DNA from: Micromonospora sp. M71_S20
Lineage (GTDB): Bacteria > Actinomycetota > Actinomycetes > Mycobacteriales > Micromonosporaceae
Length of the DNA: 64,000 bases
NCBI RefSeq assembly: GCF_003664255.1
Contig: NZ_RCCV01000001.1
Coordinates: 1,240,001 to 1,304,000 of the forward strand
Reading direction: 5' to 3'
Position numbers and translations under genes: made by a program
Part shown: in pieces, positions 9,902 to 20,327 of the stretch
Layout of the letters: the number at the start of each line of letters is the position of its first letter
Numbering within the stretch: position 1 is the first letter of the stretch
The notes under the pieces: model-generated
Databases searched by the model: none
Seen by the model: the letters and a program-made list of their open reading frames with translations, nothing else
Told to the model about the DNA's origin: nothing

Positions 9902-11260
9902 ATGACCGTGACCCGCTGGCTCGCCGAGTACGCCTGGCTGCCCGACCACGCCGAGCCCACGGCCGACGTGCTGATCGAGACGACCGACGGACGGATCACC
10001 GGTGTTACCCCGCTGACGGCCGGGAGCACGCCGCCCGCCGGGGTCGAGGTCATGGCCGATGCCGAGCGGCTGCCCGGGCTGACGCTGCCCGGGCTCGCCA
10101 ACGCCCACTCGCACGCGTTCCACCGGGCGTTGCGGGGGCGCACCCACGGCGGGCGCGGCGACTTCTGGACCTGGCGCGACCGGATGTACGCGGTGGCGCA
10201 GCGGCTCGACCCGGACTCGTACCTGGCCCTGGCCCGGGCGGTCTACGCCGAGATGGCGCTGGCCGGCGTCACCTGCGTCGGCGAGTTCCACTACGTGCAC
10301 CACGGCCCGGACGGCACCCCGTACGCGGACCCGAACGCGATGGGTGCGGCGCTGGTCGAGGCCGCCGCCCACGCCGGGATCCGGATCACCCTGCTGGACA
10401 CCTGCTACCTGACCGCCACCGTCGACGGGGAGCCGCTCGCCGGGCCGCAGCGACGCTTCGGCGACGGCGACGCGCTGCGCTGGGCGGAGCGGGTCGACGC
10501 GTTCCGGCCCGCCGACGACCACGCCCGGGTCGGCGCGGCGATCCACTCGGTGCGCGCGGTGCCCGCCGGGCAGCTCGCCACCGTGGCCGGATGGGCGGAC
10601 CGGCGCGGCGCACCCCTGCACGTGCACCTCTCCGAGCAGCCCGCCGAGAACGACGCCTGCCGGGCCGCGCACGGCTGCACCCCGGCCCGGCTGCTCGCCG
10701 ACCGGGGGGCGCTCGGCCCGAACACCACGGCCGTGCACGCCACCCACCTGACCGGCGGCGACCTCACGCTGCTCGGGGACGCCGGCACGGGCGTCTGCCT
10801 CTGCCCGACCACCGAGCGGGACCTGGCCGACGGGATCGGCCCGGCCCGGCGGATGGCCGACGTCGGCCTGCCGCTCAGCCTGGGCAGCGACAGCCATGCC
10901 GTGATCGACCTCTTCGAGGAGGCCCGCGCGGTGGAACTGGACGAGCGGCTGCGCACCCGCCGGCGCGGGCACTTCGGCCCCGCCGAGCTGCGCGACGCGG
11001 CCACCGTCGGCGGTCACGCCGCGCTGGGCTGGCGCGACGCCGGGCGGATCGCCGTGGGGGCGCGGGCCGACCTGGTGACCGTGCGGCTGGACAGCCCGCG
11101 CACGGCCGGCGTACCGCCGGTGGGGGTCTGGTTCGCGGCGGGCGCCGCCGACGTCGCGCAGGTCGTGGTGGACGGCCGGACGGTGGTGCGCGACGGCCGG
11201 CACCTGACCGTCGACGTGCCGGCCGAACTGGTTGCGGCGATCGAGGAGGTGACCTCGTGA
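9902..11260 (+). CDS. hutF: Formimidoylglutamate deiminase
   Basis: A 452-residue amidohydrolase-superfamily enzyme that converts N-formimidoyl-L-glutamate to N-formyl-L-glutamate and ammonia. Metal ligands and family motifs are in order: [28 protein letters not shown], the [15 protein letters not shown] segment, [13 protein letters not shown], and [24 protein letters not shown]. The LHVHLSEQ and RGDFWTWR signatures separate HutF from guanine deaminases and other relatives. The ATG follows GGGGG by about eight bases. Its presence means histidine is degraded here by the five-step deiminase route, not by a HutG-type formimidoylglutamase. Confidence 0.93.
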   Translation: MTVTRWLAEYAWLPDHAEPTADVLIETTDGRITGVTPLTAGSTPPAGVEVMADAERLPGLTLPGLANAHSHAFHRALRGRTHGGRGDFWTWRDRMYAVAQRLDPDSYLALARAVYAEMALAGVTCVGEFHYVHHGPDGTPYADPNAMGAALVEAAAHAGIRITLLDTCYLTATVDGEPLAGPQRRFGDGDALRWAERVDAFRPADDHARVGAAIHSVRAVPAGQLATVAGWADRRGAPLHVHLSEQPAENDACRAAHGCTPARLLADRGALGPNTTAVHATHLTGGDLTLLGDAGTGVCLCPTTERDLADGIGPARRMADVGLPLSLGSDSHAVIDLFEEARAVELDERLRTRRRGHFGPAELRDAATVGGHAALGWRDAGRIAVGARADLVTVRLDSPRTAGVPPVGVWFAAGAADVAQVVVDGRTVVRDGRHLTVDVPAELVAAIEEVTS

Positions 11261-12453
11261 GCAGTCTGCTGGTCGACGACATCGGCGAGCTGGTGACCAA
11301 CGACGTCGGAGGCGAGGGCGGGCCGCTGGGCATCCGGCGCGACGTCGCCCTCCTGGTCGAGGAGGGGCGGGTGGCCTGGATCGGGCCGTCCCGCGACGCG
11401 CCGGCCGCCGACCGGCGCATCGACGCCGGGGGCGCCGCCGTGCTCCCCGGCTTCGTGGACAGCCACGCCCACCTGGTCTTCGCCGGGGACCGGGCCGCCG
11501 AGTTCGCCGCCCGGATGGCCGGGCAGCCGTACACCGGCGGCGGCATCCGGACCACCGTCGGCGCGACCCGGGCGGCCACCGACGACGACCTGCGGGCCAC
11601 CGTGCGCCGGCTGCGCGGCGAGGCGATGCGGCAGGGCACCACCACCATGGAGATCAAGAGCGGGTACGGCCTCACCGTCGCCGACGAGGCCCGCTCGCTG
11701 GCGATCGCCGCCGAGGTCAGCGAGGAGACCACCTTCCTCGGCGCCCACGTGGTCCCCGCCGAGTACGCCGACCGCCCCGACGACTACGTGGGCCTGGTCT
11801 GCGGGCCGATGCTGGCCGCCGCCGCGCCGTACGCCCGCTGGATCGACGTCTTCTGCGAGCGGGGCGCGTTCGACGTCGACCACGCCCGCGCCATCCTCGC
11901 CTGCGGGCAGGCCGTCGGGCTGGGCGTGCGGGTGCACGCCAACCAGCTCGGCCCCGGGCCGGGCGTCCAGCTCGGCGTCGAGCTGGGCGCGGCGAGCGTC
12001 GACCACTGCACCCACCTGACCGACGCCGACGTCGACGCGCTGGCCTCGGCCGGCGAGACGTGGGTCTCCGGATTCGAGCCGACCACGGTCGCGACCCTGC
12101 TGCCCGGCGCCGAGTTCTCCACCCGCTCGCCCTACCCGGACGCCCGCCGGCTGCTCGACGCCGGCGTGATCGTGGCGCTGGCGACCGACTGCAACCCCGG
12201 TTCGTCGTACACCTCGTCGATGCCGTTCTGCGTCGCGCTCGCCGTACGCGAGATGCGGATGACCCCGGCGGAGGCCGTCTGGGCCGCGACCGCCGGCGGC
12301 GCCCGGGCGCTGCGCCGCGACGACGTCGGGGTGCTCCGGCCCGGGGCCCGGGCCGACCTGATGATCCTCGACGCCCCGTCCCACCTGCACCTGGCCTACC
12401 GGCCCGGTGTACCACTGATCCGCCAGGTTCTGCGCAACGGAGTGCCCCAATGA
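11257..12453 (+). CDS. hutI: Imidazolonepropionase
   Basis: A 398-residue amidohydrolase that opens 4-imidazolone-5-propionate to N-formimidoyl-L-glutamate. Signatures include [27 protein letters not shown], the substrate loop [35 protein letters not shown], and the late metal aspartate in [18 protein letters not shown]. The GTG start overlaps the hutF stop by four bases (GTGA) and has GGAGG seven bases upstream, so it is translationally coupled to hutF. Length and all key residues are normal. Confidence 0.97.
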   Translation: MSSLLVDDIGELVTNDVGGEGGPLGIRRDVALLVEEGRVAWIGPSRDAPAADRRIDAGGAAVLPGFVDSHAHLVFAGDRAAEFAARMAGQPYTGGGIRTTVGATRAATDDDLRATVRRLRGEAMRQGTTTMEIKSGYGLTVADEARSLAIAAEVSEETTFLGAHVVPAEYADRPDDYVGLVCGPMLAAAAPYARWIDVFCERGAFDVDHARAILACGQAVGLGVRVHANQLGPGPGVQLGVELGAASVDHCTHLTDADVDALASAGETWVSGFEPTTVATLLPGAEFSTRSPYPDARRLLDAGVIVALATDCNPGSSYTSSMPFCVALAVREMRMTPAEAVWAATAGGARALRRDDVGVLRPGARADLMILDAPSHLHLAYRPGVPLIRQVLRNGVPQ

Positions 12454-13985
12454 CCGTCACCGTACTGCCCACCGGGATCTCCCCCGCCGACGTGCTCGCC
12501 GTGGCGCGCGGCACCGCCAAGGTCGTCCTCGACCCGGCCACCGTCGACGCCATGACCGTCAGCCGGTCCATCGTCGACGGCATCGAGGCCGCCGGCCGGC
12601 CGGTCTACGGCGTCTCCACCGGCTTCGGCGCGCTGGCGAACACCTTCGTCGCGCCCGAGCGGCGGGCCGAGCTCCAGCACGCGCTGATCCGCTCGCACGC
12701 CGCCGGGGTGGGCGCGCCGATGCCGCGCGAGGTGGTCCGGGCCATGATGCTGCTGCGGGTCCGCTCGCTGGCGCTCGGCCGTTCCGGGGTCCGGCCCCTG
12801 GTCGCCGAGGCGCTGGTCGACCTGCTCAACCACGACGTGACGCCGTGGGTGCCGGAGCACGGCTCGCTGGGCGCCTCCGGCGACCTGGCGCCGCTGGCGC
12901 ACTGCGCGCTGGTGCTGCTCGGCGAGGGCTGGGTGCTCGGCCCGGCCGGCGAACGGCTGCCCGCCGCCGACGTGCTGCGCCGGGCGGGGCTGGCGCCGAT
13001 CGGGCTGGCCGCCAAGGAGGGGCTGGCGCTGATCAACGGCACCGACGGCATGCTCGGCATGCTGCTGCTGGCGATCCACGACGCCGCGCACCTGTTCACG
13101 ATGGCCGACGTCACCGCCGCCCTCGCCATCGAGGCGATGCTCGGCTCGGAGCGGCCGTTCCTGCCGGAGCTGCACGCCATCCGGCCGCATCCCGGGCAGT
13201 CGGCCTCGGCGGCGAACATCCACCGGCTGCTCCAGGACTCCCGGGTGATGGACTCGCACCGCGACGACCTCGCGCACGCGGTGCAGGACGCGTACTCGAT
13301 GCGGTGCGCCCCGCAGGTCGCCGGGGCGGCCCGGGACACGCTGGACTTCGTCCGCACGGTGGCCGGCCGGGAGCTGGTCTCGGTGGTGGACAACCCGGTG
13401 GTGCTGCCCGACGGCCGCGTCGAGTCGACCGGGAACTTCCACGGCGCACCGCTGGGCTTCGCCGCCGACTTCCTGGCCATCGCCGCCGCCGAGGTGGGCG
13501 CGATCGCCGAGCGCCGGGTCGACCGGCTGCTCGACGTCACCCGGTCCCGGGAGCTGCCGGCGTTCCTCTCCCCCGACGCCGGGGTCAACTCCGGGCTGAT
13601 GATCGCCCAGTACACGGCGGCCGGGATCGTCGCGGAGAACCGCCGGCTCGCCGCGCCGGCGTCGGTGGACTCGCTGCCCACCAGCGGCATGCAGGAGGAC
13701 CACGTCTCGATGGGCTGGGCAGCGGCCAAGAAGCTGCGCACCGTGCTGGACAACCTGACCAGCCTGCTCGCCGTCGAGCTGCTCGCCGGCGTACGCGGGC
13801 TCCAGCTGCGCGCCCCGCTCGACCCGTCGCCGGCCGGCCGGGCGGCCGTCGCGGCGCTCGGCGGGATCGCCGGGGAACCCGGTCCGGACGTCTTCCTGGC
13901 CCCGCTGATGGAGGCCGCCCGGGACGTGCTGGCCGGGCCCGAGCTGCGCGCCGCCATCGAGGGCGAGATCGGGCCCCTCGACTGA
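12450..13985 (+). CDS. hutH: Histidine ammonia-lyase
   Basis: A 511-residue lyase that removes ammonia from histidine to give urocanate, the first step of the pathway. The self-formed MIO cofactor comes from Ala-Ser-Gly in [14 protein letters not shown]. Also present are the active-site tyrosine loop [41 protein letters not shown] and the late [11 protein letters not shown] block. Its ATG overlaps the hutI stop (ATGA). It is the last gene of the operon and is followed after four bases by a 15-bp hairpin. The first enzyme of the pathway is therefore made from the most distal gene. Confidence 0.97.
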   Translation: MTVTVLPTGISPADVLAVARGTAKVVLDPATVDAMTVSRSIVDGIEAAGRPVYGVSTGFGALANTFVAPERRAELQHALIRSHAAGVGAPMPREVVRAMMLLRVRSLALGRSGVRPLVAEALVDLLNHDVTPWVPEHGSLGASGDLAPLAHCALVLLGEGWVLGPAGERLPAADVLRRAGLAPIGLAAKEGLALINGTDGMLGMLLLAIHDAAHLFTMADVTAALAIEAMLGSERPFLPELHAIRPHPGQSASAANIHRLLQDSRVMDSHRDDLAHAVQDAYSMRCAPQVAGAARDTLDFVRTVAGRELVSVVDNPVVLPDGRVESTGNFHGAPLGFAADFLAIAAAEVGAIAERRVDRLLDVTRSRELPAFLSPDAGVNSGLMIAQYTAAGIVAENRRLAAPASVDSLPTSGMQEDHVSMGWAAAKKLRTVLDNLTSLLAVELLAGVRGLQLRAPLDPSPAGRAAVAALGGIAGEPGPDVFLAPLMEAARDVLAGPELRAAIEGEIGPLD

Positions 13986-13989
13986 CGGC

Positions 13990-14027
13990 CACCCCGGGCC
14001 ACCGTTGCGCCGCGGTGGCCCGGGGTG
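13990..14027. terminator. Bidirectional hairpin between hutH and the AEC transporter
   Basis: A perfect 15-bp stem (13990-14004 with 14013-14027) around an 8-base loop lies between two convergent genes, 4 bases after hutH. No T-run follows, as is usual in high-GC actinobacteria. Confidence 0.8.
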
Positions 14028-14064
14028 CCGCGCGGGCGGCCGGATCGCGTCGCCACGTCGGGGC

Positions 14065-14988
14065 TCAGCCCGCCAGCACCGCCACGCCGACCAGCACGGG
14101 CACGGCGGCCACCGTCGACAGCAGGATCGAGTCGCGCGCCAGGACCGCGCCCCGGCCGTAGCGGATCGCGTAGACGAAGACGTTCTGCGCCGTCGGCAGG
14201 GCGGCGGTGACCGTGCAGGCCAGCACGAGGTTGGGCGGCAGCCCCATCGCGAAGCGGGCGACGAGGTAGGCGACGGTGGGCTGGACCACCGTCTTGAGGA
14301 CGACCGCGAGCCGTACGTCCCGCCCGGTGTCGCCGGAGCCGGGCCGCGGCGCGCCGTGCAGGGAGAGGCCGTACGCGATCAGTGTGGCGGGAACCGCCAT
14401 CGCCGCGACGAGTTCGATCGGCCGCAGGACCGGCTCCGGCGGCAGCCAGCCGGTCAGGCTGGCCCCGACGCCCAGCGCGCACGCGATGGTGACCGGGTTG
14501 GTGAGCGGCTGGAGCACCACCGTGCCGAGCGACGGTCTGCTTCCCGCCGTGGCCGCCTCGAGGAAGGCGAACGCGACCGGCGTCATGACGACCAGTTGGA
14601 ACATCAGGACGGGCGCGACGAACGAGGCGTCCCCGAGGACGTAGACCGCGACCGGGATGCCGATGTTCGCCGCGTTGACGTACGACGAGGCCAGGGCGCC
14701 GACCGTCGCGTCCGCGACGGAGCGGCGCCAGCAGAGCCTCGCGACGGCGACGAACACCGACGCCACGGCGGTGGTGCTCACCACCGTGACGACGAGGGCG
14801 GACGAGACGACCGCGGGCACGTCGGCCCGGGCCACCGTCTCGAACAGCAGCGCCGGAGTCGCCACGAAGAACGCCACGCGGGAGAGGACGGTGGCCGCCT
14901 CCGGCCCCAGCACCCCGCCACGGCCGAGCGCGTAGCCGACGGCGATGACGGCGACGATGACGGCGAAACCCGTCAGCACCCCTGGCAC
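14065..14988 (-). CDS. AEC family transporter (auxin efflux carrier-like)
   Basis: A 307-residue, ten-helix membrane protein of the AEC/BASS-like fold (PF03547). It has typical N-terminal VLTGFAVIVAVIAVGYALGRGGVLG, the NAANIGIPVAVYVLG motif at the first helix break, and the mirrored GLPPNLVLACTVTAALPTAQNVFVYAIRYG motif in the second half. AEC proteins move organic acids, amino acids or small metabolites; the substrate here is unknown. The GTG start has no good ribosome site. It lies 13 bases after rdgB on the same strand, and convergent with the hut operon from which it is separated by a strong hairpin, so a role in histidine transport is possible but unsupported. Confidence 0.85.
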   Translation of the reverse strand: MPGVLTGFAVIVAVIAVGYALGRGGVLGPEAATVLSRVAFFVATPALLFETVARADVPAVVSSALVVTVVSTTAVASVFVAVARLCWRRSVADATVGALASSYVNAANIGIPVAVYVLGDASFVAPVLMFQLVVMTPVAFAFLEAATAGSRPSLGTVVLQPLTNPVTIACALGVGASLTGWLPPEPVLRPIELVAAMAVPATLIAYGLSLHGAPRPGSGDTGRDVRLAVVLKTVVQPTVAYLVARFAMGLPPNLVLACTVTAALPTAQNVFVYAIRYGRGAVLARDSILLSTVAAVPVLVGVAVLAG

Positions 14989-15001
14989 CGGGGCGGGTCC
15001 G

Positions 15002-15619
15002 TCAGCTCGCGGGCGGCAGCACCTTGGCGACCAGCTTGGCCAGCTCCCGCAACGCCTTGCCCCGGTGGCTGACCGCGTCCTTCTCCTGCGGCGTCAGCTC
15101 GGCGTTGGTGCGGTCCTGGCCGTCGCCGAGGAAGATCGGGTCGTAGCCGAACCCGCCGTCGCCGCGCGGCGACCGGAGCAGCCGGCCGGTCTGCCGGCCG
15201 TCGACCAGGTGCTCCTTGCCGCCGGGCAGCACCAGGGCCACCGTGCAGACGAACGACGCGCCCCGGTGCTCGTCGGGCAGGTCCGCGATCTGGTCCAGCA
15301 CCAGCTGGAGGTTGGCCTCGTCGTTGCCGTGCCGGCCGGCCCAGCGGGCGCTGAACACCCCCGGCATGCCGTTGAGCGCCTCGACGGCGAGCCCGGAGTC
15401 GTCGGCGATCGTCGGCAGGCCGGTGCGCCGGCAGCCCTCCCGCGCCTTGATCAGCGCGTTCTCGCCGAAGGTCAGGCCGCTCTCGGGCAGCTCCGGGTAC
15501 TCCTCGACGTCGTCGAGCCCGATCAGGGCGACACGGTGCGCGCCGAGCGCGCCGTCGAGGATCCGCTGGAGCTCGACGAGCTTCTTGCGGTTACGGGTGG
15601 CGAGCAGCACCTTGTTCAT
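15002..15619 (-). CDS. rdgB: XTP/dITP diphosphatase (RdgB/HAM1)
   Basis: A 205-residue HAM1 family pyrophosphatase that hydrolyses dITP, dXTP and XTP so that deaminated purines are not built into DNA or RNA. It opens with the family signature [19 protein letters not shown], followed by [48 protein letters not shown] and [11 protein letters not shown]. The ATG overlaps the RNase PH stop by four bases (ATGA), so the two are coupled. The rph-rdgB pair is widely conserved. Confidence 0.95.
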   Translation of the reverse strand: MNKVLLATRNRKKLVELQRILDGALGAHRVALIGLDDVEEYPELPESGLTFGENALIKAREGCRRTGLPTIADDSGLAVEALNGMPGVFSARWAGRHGNDEANLQLVLDQIADLPDEHRGASFVCTVALVLPGGKEHLVDGRQTGRLLRSPRGDGGFGYDPIFLGDGQDRTNAELTPQEKDAVSHRGKALRELAKLVAKVLPPAS

Positions 15620-16344
15620 GAGAAGAGCGCCTTCCGCTGGGCTTCGGCCAGTTCCACGCAGCCGGCGACGGCCAGGTCGAGCAGGGCGTCGAGCTGCGCG
15701 CGGGCGAACACGCCCGCCTCCCCGGTGCCCTGCACCTCGACGAACTCGCCCGTGCCGGTGCACACCACGTTCATGTCGACCTCGGCGGCCACGTCCTCGG
15801 TGTAGTCGAGGTCCAGCCGGGGCTCGCCGTCGATGATCCCGACGCTGATCGCGGCCACCGAGCGGTGCATCACCTTCTCCGGCTTGCCGGCCAGCGACTT
15901 GCGCCCGGCCAGCCAGGTCACCGCGTCGTGCAGCGCCACGTACGCGCCGGTGATCGCGGCGGTGCGGGTGCCGCCGTCGGCCTGGAGCACGTCGCAGTCG
16001 AGCACGATCGAGTTCTCACCGAGGGCCTTCAGGTCGATCGACGCCCGCAGGCTCCGGCCGATCAGCCGGGAGATCTCGTGCGTACGCCCGCCGACGCGGC
16101 CCTTCACGCTCTCCCGGTCGGAGCGGGTGTTGGTGGCCCGGGGCAGCATCGCGTACTCGGCGGTGACCCAGCCGAGCCCGGAGCCCTTGCGCCAGCGGGG
16201 CACGCCCTCGGTGACGCTGGCGGTGCAGAGCACCCGGGTGCCGCCGAACTCCACGAGCACCGAGCCCTCCGGATGGGTGCTCCAGCCCCGGGTCAACGTC
16301 ACAGGTCGGAGTTCGTCGGGTCGCCGCCCGTCAGGTCGTGCCAT
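15616..16344 (-). CDS. rph: Ribonuclease PH
   Basis: A 242-residue phosphorolytic 3'-5' exoribonuclease that trims tRNA 3' ends, working as a hexamer. Family motifs: [19 protein letters not shown] at the N-terminus, the RNA-binding [31 protein letters not shown], and the phosphate-site and active-site region [25 protein letters not shown] with [18 protein letters not shown]. The ATG sits six bases after a TAGGGT -10 hexamer, so the mRNA is probably leaderless. Downstream it is coupled to rdgB. Confidence 0.95.
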   Translation of the reverse strand: MARPDGRRPDELRPVTLTRGWSTHPEGSVLVEFGGTRVLCTASVTEGVPRWRKGSGLGWVTAEYAMLPRATNTRSDRESVKGRVGGRTHEISRLIGRSLRASIDLKALGENSIVLDCDVLQADGGTRTAAITGAYVALHDAVTWLAGRKSLAGKPEKVMHRSVAAISVGIIDGEPRLDLDYTEDVAAEVDMNVVCTGTGEFVEVQGTGEAGVFARAQLDALLDLAVAGCVELAEAQRKALFS

Positions 16345-16350
16345 CCCTGC

Positions 16351-16356
16351 ACCCTA
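16351..16356 (-). promoter_or_regulatory. -10 element for a leaderless rph transcript
   Basis: On the minus strand this reads TAGGGT, followed by exactly six bases (GCAGGG) and the rph ATG. The spacing is that of actinobacterial leaderless promoters, where the start codon is the first transcribed codon. Confidence 0.55.
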
Positions 16357-16409
16357 TGCGGTGCCCCGATCGGTGTGCCCCGGGGTGTCCCGTCCCGGGT
16401 GCCGGCCGG

Positions 16410-17156
16410 TCAGATCTCGTAGCTGGCGCCGGGCCGGACGACTTCCAGCGGCCCGTCGAAGGCGGCCCCGGCCGACTCCACGGTGTGCGCCTCGCTGCCC
16501 CAGGCGGCCACCAGGTGGGTGAGCAGCAGCCGGCCCACCCCGGCCTTGGTCGCCGCCTCGCCGGCCTCCCGGCCGGTCAGGTGCAGGTCCGGCGGGTTCT
16601 CCACGCCGTCGAGGTAGCTCGCCTCGCAGAGGAACGTGTCGGCGTCCTGGGCCAGTCGCAGCAGCGCGTCGCAGGGCGCGGTGTCCGAGGAGTAGCAGAG
16701 GACCCGGCCGCCGTGCTCCAGCCGGACGCCGTACGTCTCGACGGGGTGGTTCACCCGGTCGACGGTGACCGCGAACGGGCCGATCGGGAAGGTGCCGGGT
16801 TCGAGGGCGTAGAACTGGTAGACGTCCTCGACCGTGCTGTCCTCCTGCCCGTACGCGGCGGCCAACCGGTCCGGCGCGCCGGCGGGGGCGTAGACGGGCA
16901 GCGACGGGTAGGGGCCGTCCGGGGCGTAGCGGCGGACCACCACGTACGACGCCGCGTCGAGGATGTGGTCGCAGTGCAGGTGGGTGAGGATGATGGCGTC
17001 CGGGGCGTGCAGCCCCGCGTAGCGCTGGAGGTTGGACAGCGACCCGGAGCCGAAGTCGACCAGCAGCCGGAAGCCGTCGGCCTCGACGAGGTAGGCCGAG
17101 CAGGGGGACTCGGGACCGGGGAAACTGCCCGCGCAGCCCAGGACGGTCAGTCGCAT
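16410..17156 (-). CDS. MBL-fold hydrolase, Rv1339-like (candidate cyclic nucleotide phosphodiesterase)
   Basis: A 248-residue metallo-beta-lactamase-fold protein. It begins MRLTVLGCAGSFPGPESPCSAYLVE and carries the metal motif LTHLHCDH, then HPVETYGVRL, YSSDTAPCD, FLCEASY, PPDLHLTGREAGEAA and LLLTHLV. Sequence style and location between cysM and rph match M. tuberculosis Rv1339, which has been described as an atypical class II cAMP phosphodiesterase. Related RNase Z-like enzymes act on tRNA, so cyclic nucleotide hydrolysis is a family-based inference. Compared with the mycobacterial locus, the rhomboid and murI genes between cysM and this gene are missing. An AACTA/TAGTT inverted repeat lies just upstream. 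Confidence 0.85.
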   Translation of the reverse strand: MRLTVLGCAGSFPGPESPCSAYLVEADGFRLLVDFGSGSLSNLQRYAGLHAPDAIILTHLHCDHILDAASYVVVRRYAPDGPYPSLPVYAPAGAPDRLAAAYGQEDSTVEDVYQFYALEPGTFPIGPFAVTVDRVNHPVETYGVRLEHGGRVLCYSSDTAPCDALLRLAQDADTFLCEASYLDGVENPPDLHLTGREAGEAATKAGVGRLLLTHLVAAWGSEAHTVESAGAAFDGPLEVVRPGASYEI

Positions 17157-17172
17157 CGAGTCGTCTCACTGT

Positions 17173-17186
17173 AACTATGCGTAGTT
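17173..17186. promoter_or_regulatory. Possible operator upstream of the MBL-hydrolase gene
   Basis: AACTA-TGCG-TAGTT is a perfect inverted repeat in an AT-richer patch, 17-30 bases before the MBL-hydrolase ATG, where a promoter would be expected. No regulator family is recognised. Confidence 0.4.
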
Positions 17187-17400
17187 TCCGCGCCGACGGT
17201 CCCACTGTGGATGATCTCTACCGACGCGTACGCCACGCAGGGCAGCCTACGCGCGCCCGCGCGACGACAAGAGTCATCCACAGGAAGTTGTCACCAACGT
17301 GACACCCGCCCGGGCCGCCCGCCCGGATCCCGTGACGAGACGGCGTGCGCCGGTAGCGCTGGGTGAGTGGCCCGGCGGCGTCGCGGGAGCCGTGACGGGC

Positions 17401-17434
17401 GGCCGGGCCACCGACGCGTGTCGGCGGCCCGGCC
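17401..17434. terminator. Hairpin terminator after cysM
   Basis: A 15-bp stem with one mismatch (17401-17415 with 17420-17434) closes on a GCGT tetraloop, nine bases past the cysM stop. It would end the mec-cysO-cysM transcript and separate it from the MBL-hydrolase gene. Confidence 0.75.
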
Positions 17435-17442
17435 ACGGGACG

Positions 17443-18849
<1,407 letters not shown>

Positions 18850-19338
18850 TCAGCGGCCGGAACACTCGTAGTCGACCGTCGCCGGGCTCTGCCCGAACAT
18901 GTAGGACTGCACGGCGTGCGGGTCCACCCCCGCGTCCACGATCCGGACCGGCTCCTCGGTCACCACGCCGTCGACGATCCGGAAGGAGCGGATCTCCTCC
19001 GTGTCGGGGTCGCGGGTGGAGACCAGCAGGTAGTGCGCGCCGGGCTCACCGGCGAAGGAGATGTCCGTGCGGGACGGGTACGCCTCCGTGGCGGTGTGCG
19101 AGTGGTAGATGACGACGGGCTCCTCGTCCCGGTCGTCCATCTCGCGCCACACCCGCAGCTGCTCCATCGAGTCGAACTCGTAGAACGTCATGGAACGGGC
19201 GGCGTTGTCCATCGGGATGTGCCGGGTGGGGGTGTCGCTGCCGGCGGGACCGGCGACCACGCCGCACGCCTCGTCGGGGTGGTCCCGACGGGCGTGGGCG
19301 ACGATCGCGTCGACGATCGACCGGTCGATGCTCAGCAC
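18850..19338 (-). CDS. mec: Mec, JAMM/MPN+ metallopeptidase of the CysO pathway
   Basis: A 162-residue JAMM protease. The zinc motif is complete: E23 in DEACGVV, then H79-x-H81 with S89 and D92 in HSHTATEAYPSRTD. M. tuberculosis Mec cuts cysteine off the CysO-Cys adduct, releasing cysteine and regenerating CysO. The chosen GTG stands seven bases after a TAGGCT -10 element, itself 17 bases after TTAAGG, so the transcript is probably leaderless; longer in-frame starts would run back into DUF2017. In this genome Mec may also trim the CysO tail. It is the first gene of the mec-cysO-cysM unit. Confidence 0.93.
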   Translation of the reverse strand: MLSIDRSIVDAIVAHARRDHPDEACGVVAGPAGSDTPTRHIPMDNAARSMTFYEFDSMEQLRVWREMDDRDEEPVVIYHSHTATEAYPSRTDISFAGEPGAHYLLVSTRDPDTEEIRSFRIVDGVVTEEPVRIVDAGVDPHAVQSYMFGQSPATVDYECSGR

Positions 19339-19345
19339 GTGGTCC

Positions 19346-19374
19346 AGCCTAACGCGTACCCGCCGCGACCTTAA
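19346..19374 (-). promoter_or_regulatory. Promoter of mec-cysO-cysM (leaderless)
   Basis: On the minus strand: TTAAGG (19374-19369), a 17-base spacer, TAGGCT (19351-19346), seven bases, then the mec GTG. This gives transcription start and translation start at the same base. Confidence 0.6.
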
Positions 19375-19391
19375 GGTGGCGGCGGTCACGC

Positions 19392-19892
19392 CTAGTCGAT
19401 CAAGGCGTTGAGCAGGGATTCCTGGAGGTAGCCGAGGTACGCGTAGACCGACAGTTGGAACACCCGGCTGGAGGTCGGGTCCTCGGCGACCGCGTCGTCG
19501 AGCTCCTCGCCGAGGTCGGTGCCGTCCTTGATCTCCAGCCGGACGCCCATCGCCAGCCGGGCGTCGTTGAGCGCCCGCAGCCACGCCTCGGCCGCCTCCG
19601 CGTCGAGGCGCACCTCGCCGCCGGCCTCGTCGGGCAGCGAGGCGAGGATCGCGCCGGCCTGGTCGATCTTGGCGGTCTTGAGGTCGCCCTCGGTGTAGCG
19701 GCGGAACTCGGCCGTGCCGGACGGGTCCTCCGGGTAGACCTCGGGGAAGAGCCGGCCCACCACCGGGTCGGTGTGGTCGAAGCCGTCGGTGAGCAGCCCG
19801 ACCACCTCGGATGCCACCTTCCGCAGCACCCGCACCTCGTCGACGGCGAAGGTGACGACGTAGCGGTCACCCTGGCGACGGAACATGCTCAC
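19392..19892 (-). CDS. DUF2017 family protein
   Basis: A 166-residue acidic soluble protein beginning [32 protein letters not shown] and ending [19 protein letters not shown], the pattern of DUF2017 (M. tuberculosis Rv1332 position, always beside clpS). The function of the family is unknown; the constant clpS neighbour suggests a link with the N-degron/Clp pathway. The GTG at 19892 overlaps the clpS stop (GTGA); an ATG two codons later is equally possible. Confidence 0.85.
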   Translation of the reverse strand: MSMFRRQGDRYVVTFAVDEVRVLRKVASEVVGLLTDGFDHTDPVVGRLFPEVYPEDPSGTAEFRRYTEGDLKTAKIDQAGAILASLPDEAGGEVRLDAEAAEAWLRALNDARLAMGVRLEIKDGTDLGEELDDAVAEDPTSSRVFQLSVYAYLGYLQESLLNALID

Positions 19893-20188
19893 GACCGGTC
19901 CACCGTCGCCCACAGCCCGTACGCGTGCAACTGCGACGCGTCGTGCTCCATCCGCTCCCGGGCGCCGCTGGAGACCACGGCGCGACCCTTGTGGTGCACG
20001 TCGAGCATGAGCTGTTCCGCCTTCTCCCGGCTGTAGCCGAAGAGCTTCTGAAAGACCCAGGTCACGTACGTCATGAGGTTGACCGGGTCGTCCCACACGA
20101 TCGTCACCCACGGCCGGTCGGACGCCGGCACCTCATCGGTGTCCGGCGTCTCGACAGGTGCAACCTGCGGAGCCGCCATGCCCCCCAT
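19889..20188 (-). CDS. clpS: ATP-dependent Clp protease adaptor ClpS
   Basis: A 99-residue adaptor. The core is complete: [49 protein letters not shown], including the DDP and H-x-x-G elements used to bind N-degron residues and hand substrates to ClpA/ClpC-ClpP. The ATG at 20188 is preceded by GGTGG; a second ATG at 20179 is possible. It is followed by DUF2017 with a four-base overlap. Confidence 0.93.
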   Translation of the reverse strand: MGGMAAPQVAPVETPDTDEVPASDRPWVTIVWDDPVNLMTYVTWVFQKLFGYSREKAEQLMLDVHHKGRAVVSSGARERMEHDASQLHAYGLWATVDRS

Positions 20189-20327
20189 CGTGCCACCGGA
20201 TCCGCCGAACCGAGGAACCGGAACGCCGGCCCGGCGCGGATCGCCGCGTCCGGCCTGGTCAAGGGCATCGGCGGTGGCGAGCGGCGGCCTCGGCGCGGTG
20301 CCGACGCCGCGGGCGACCGGATCGCCC

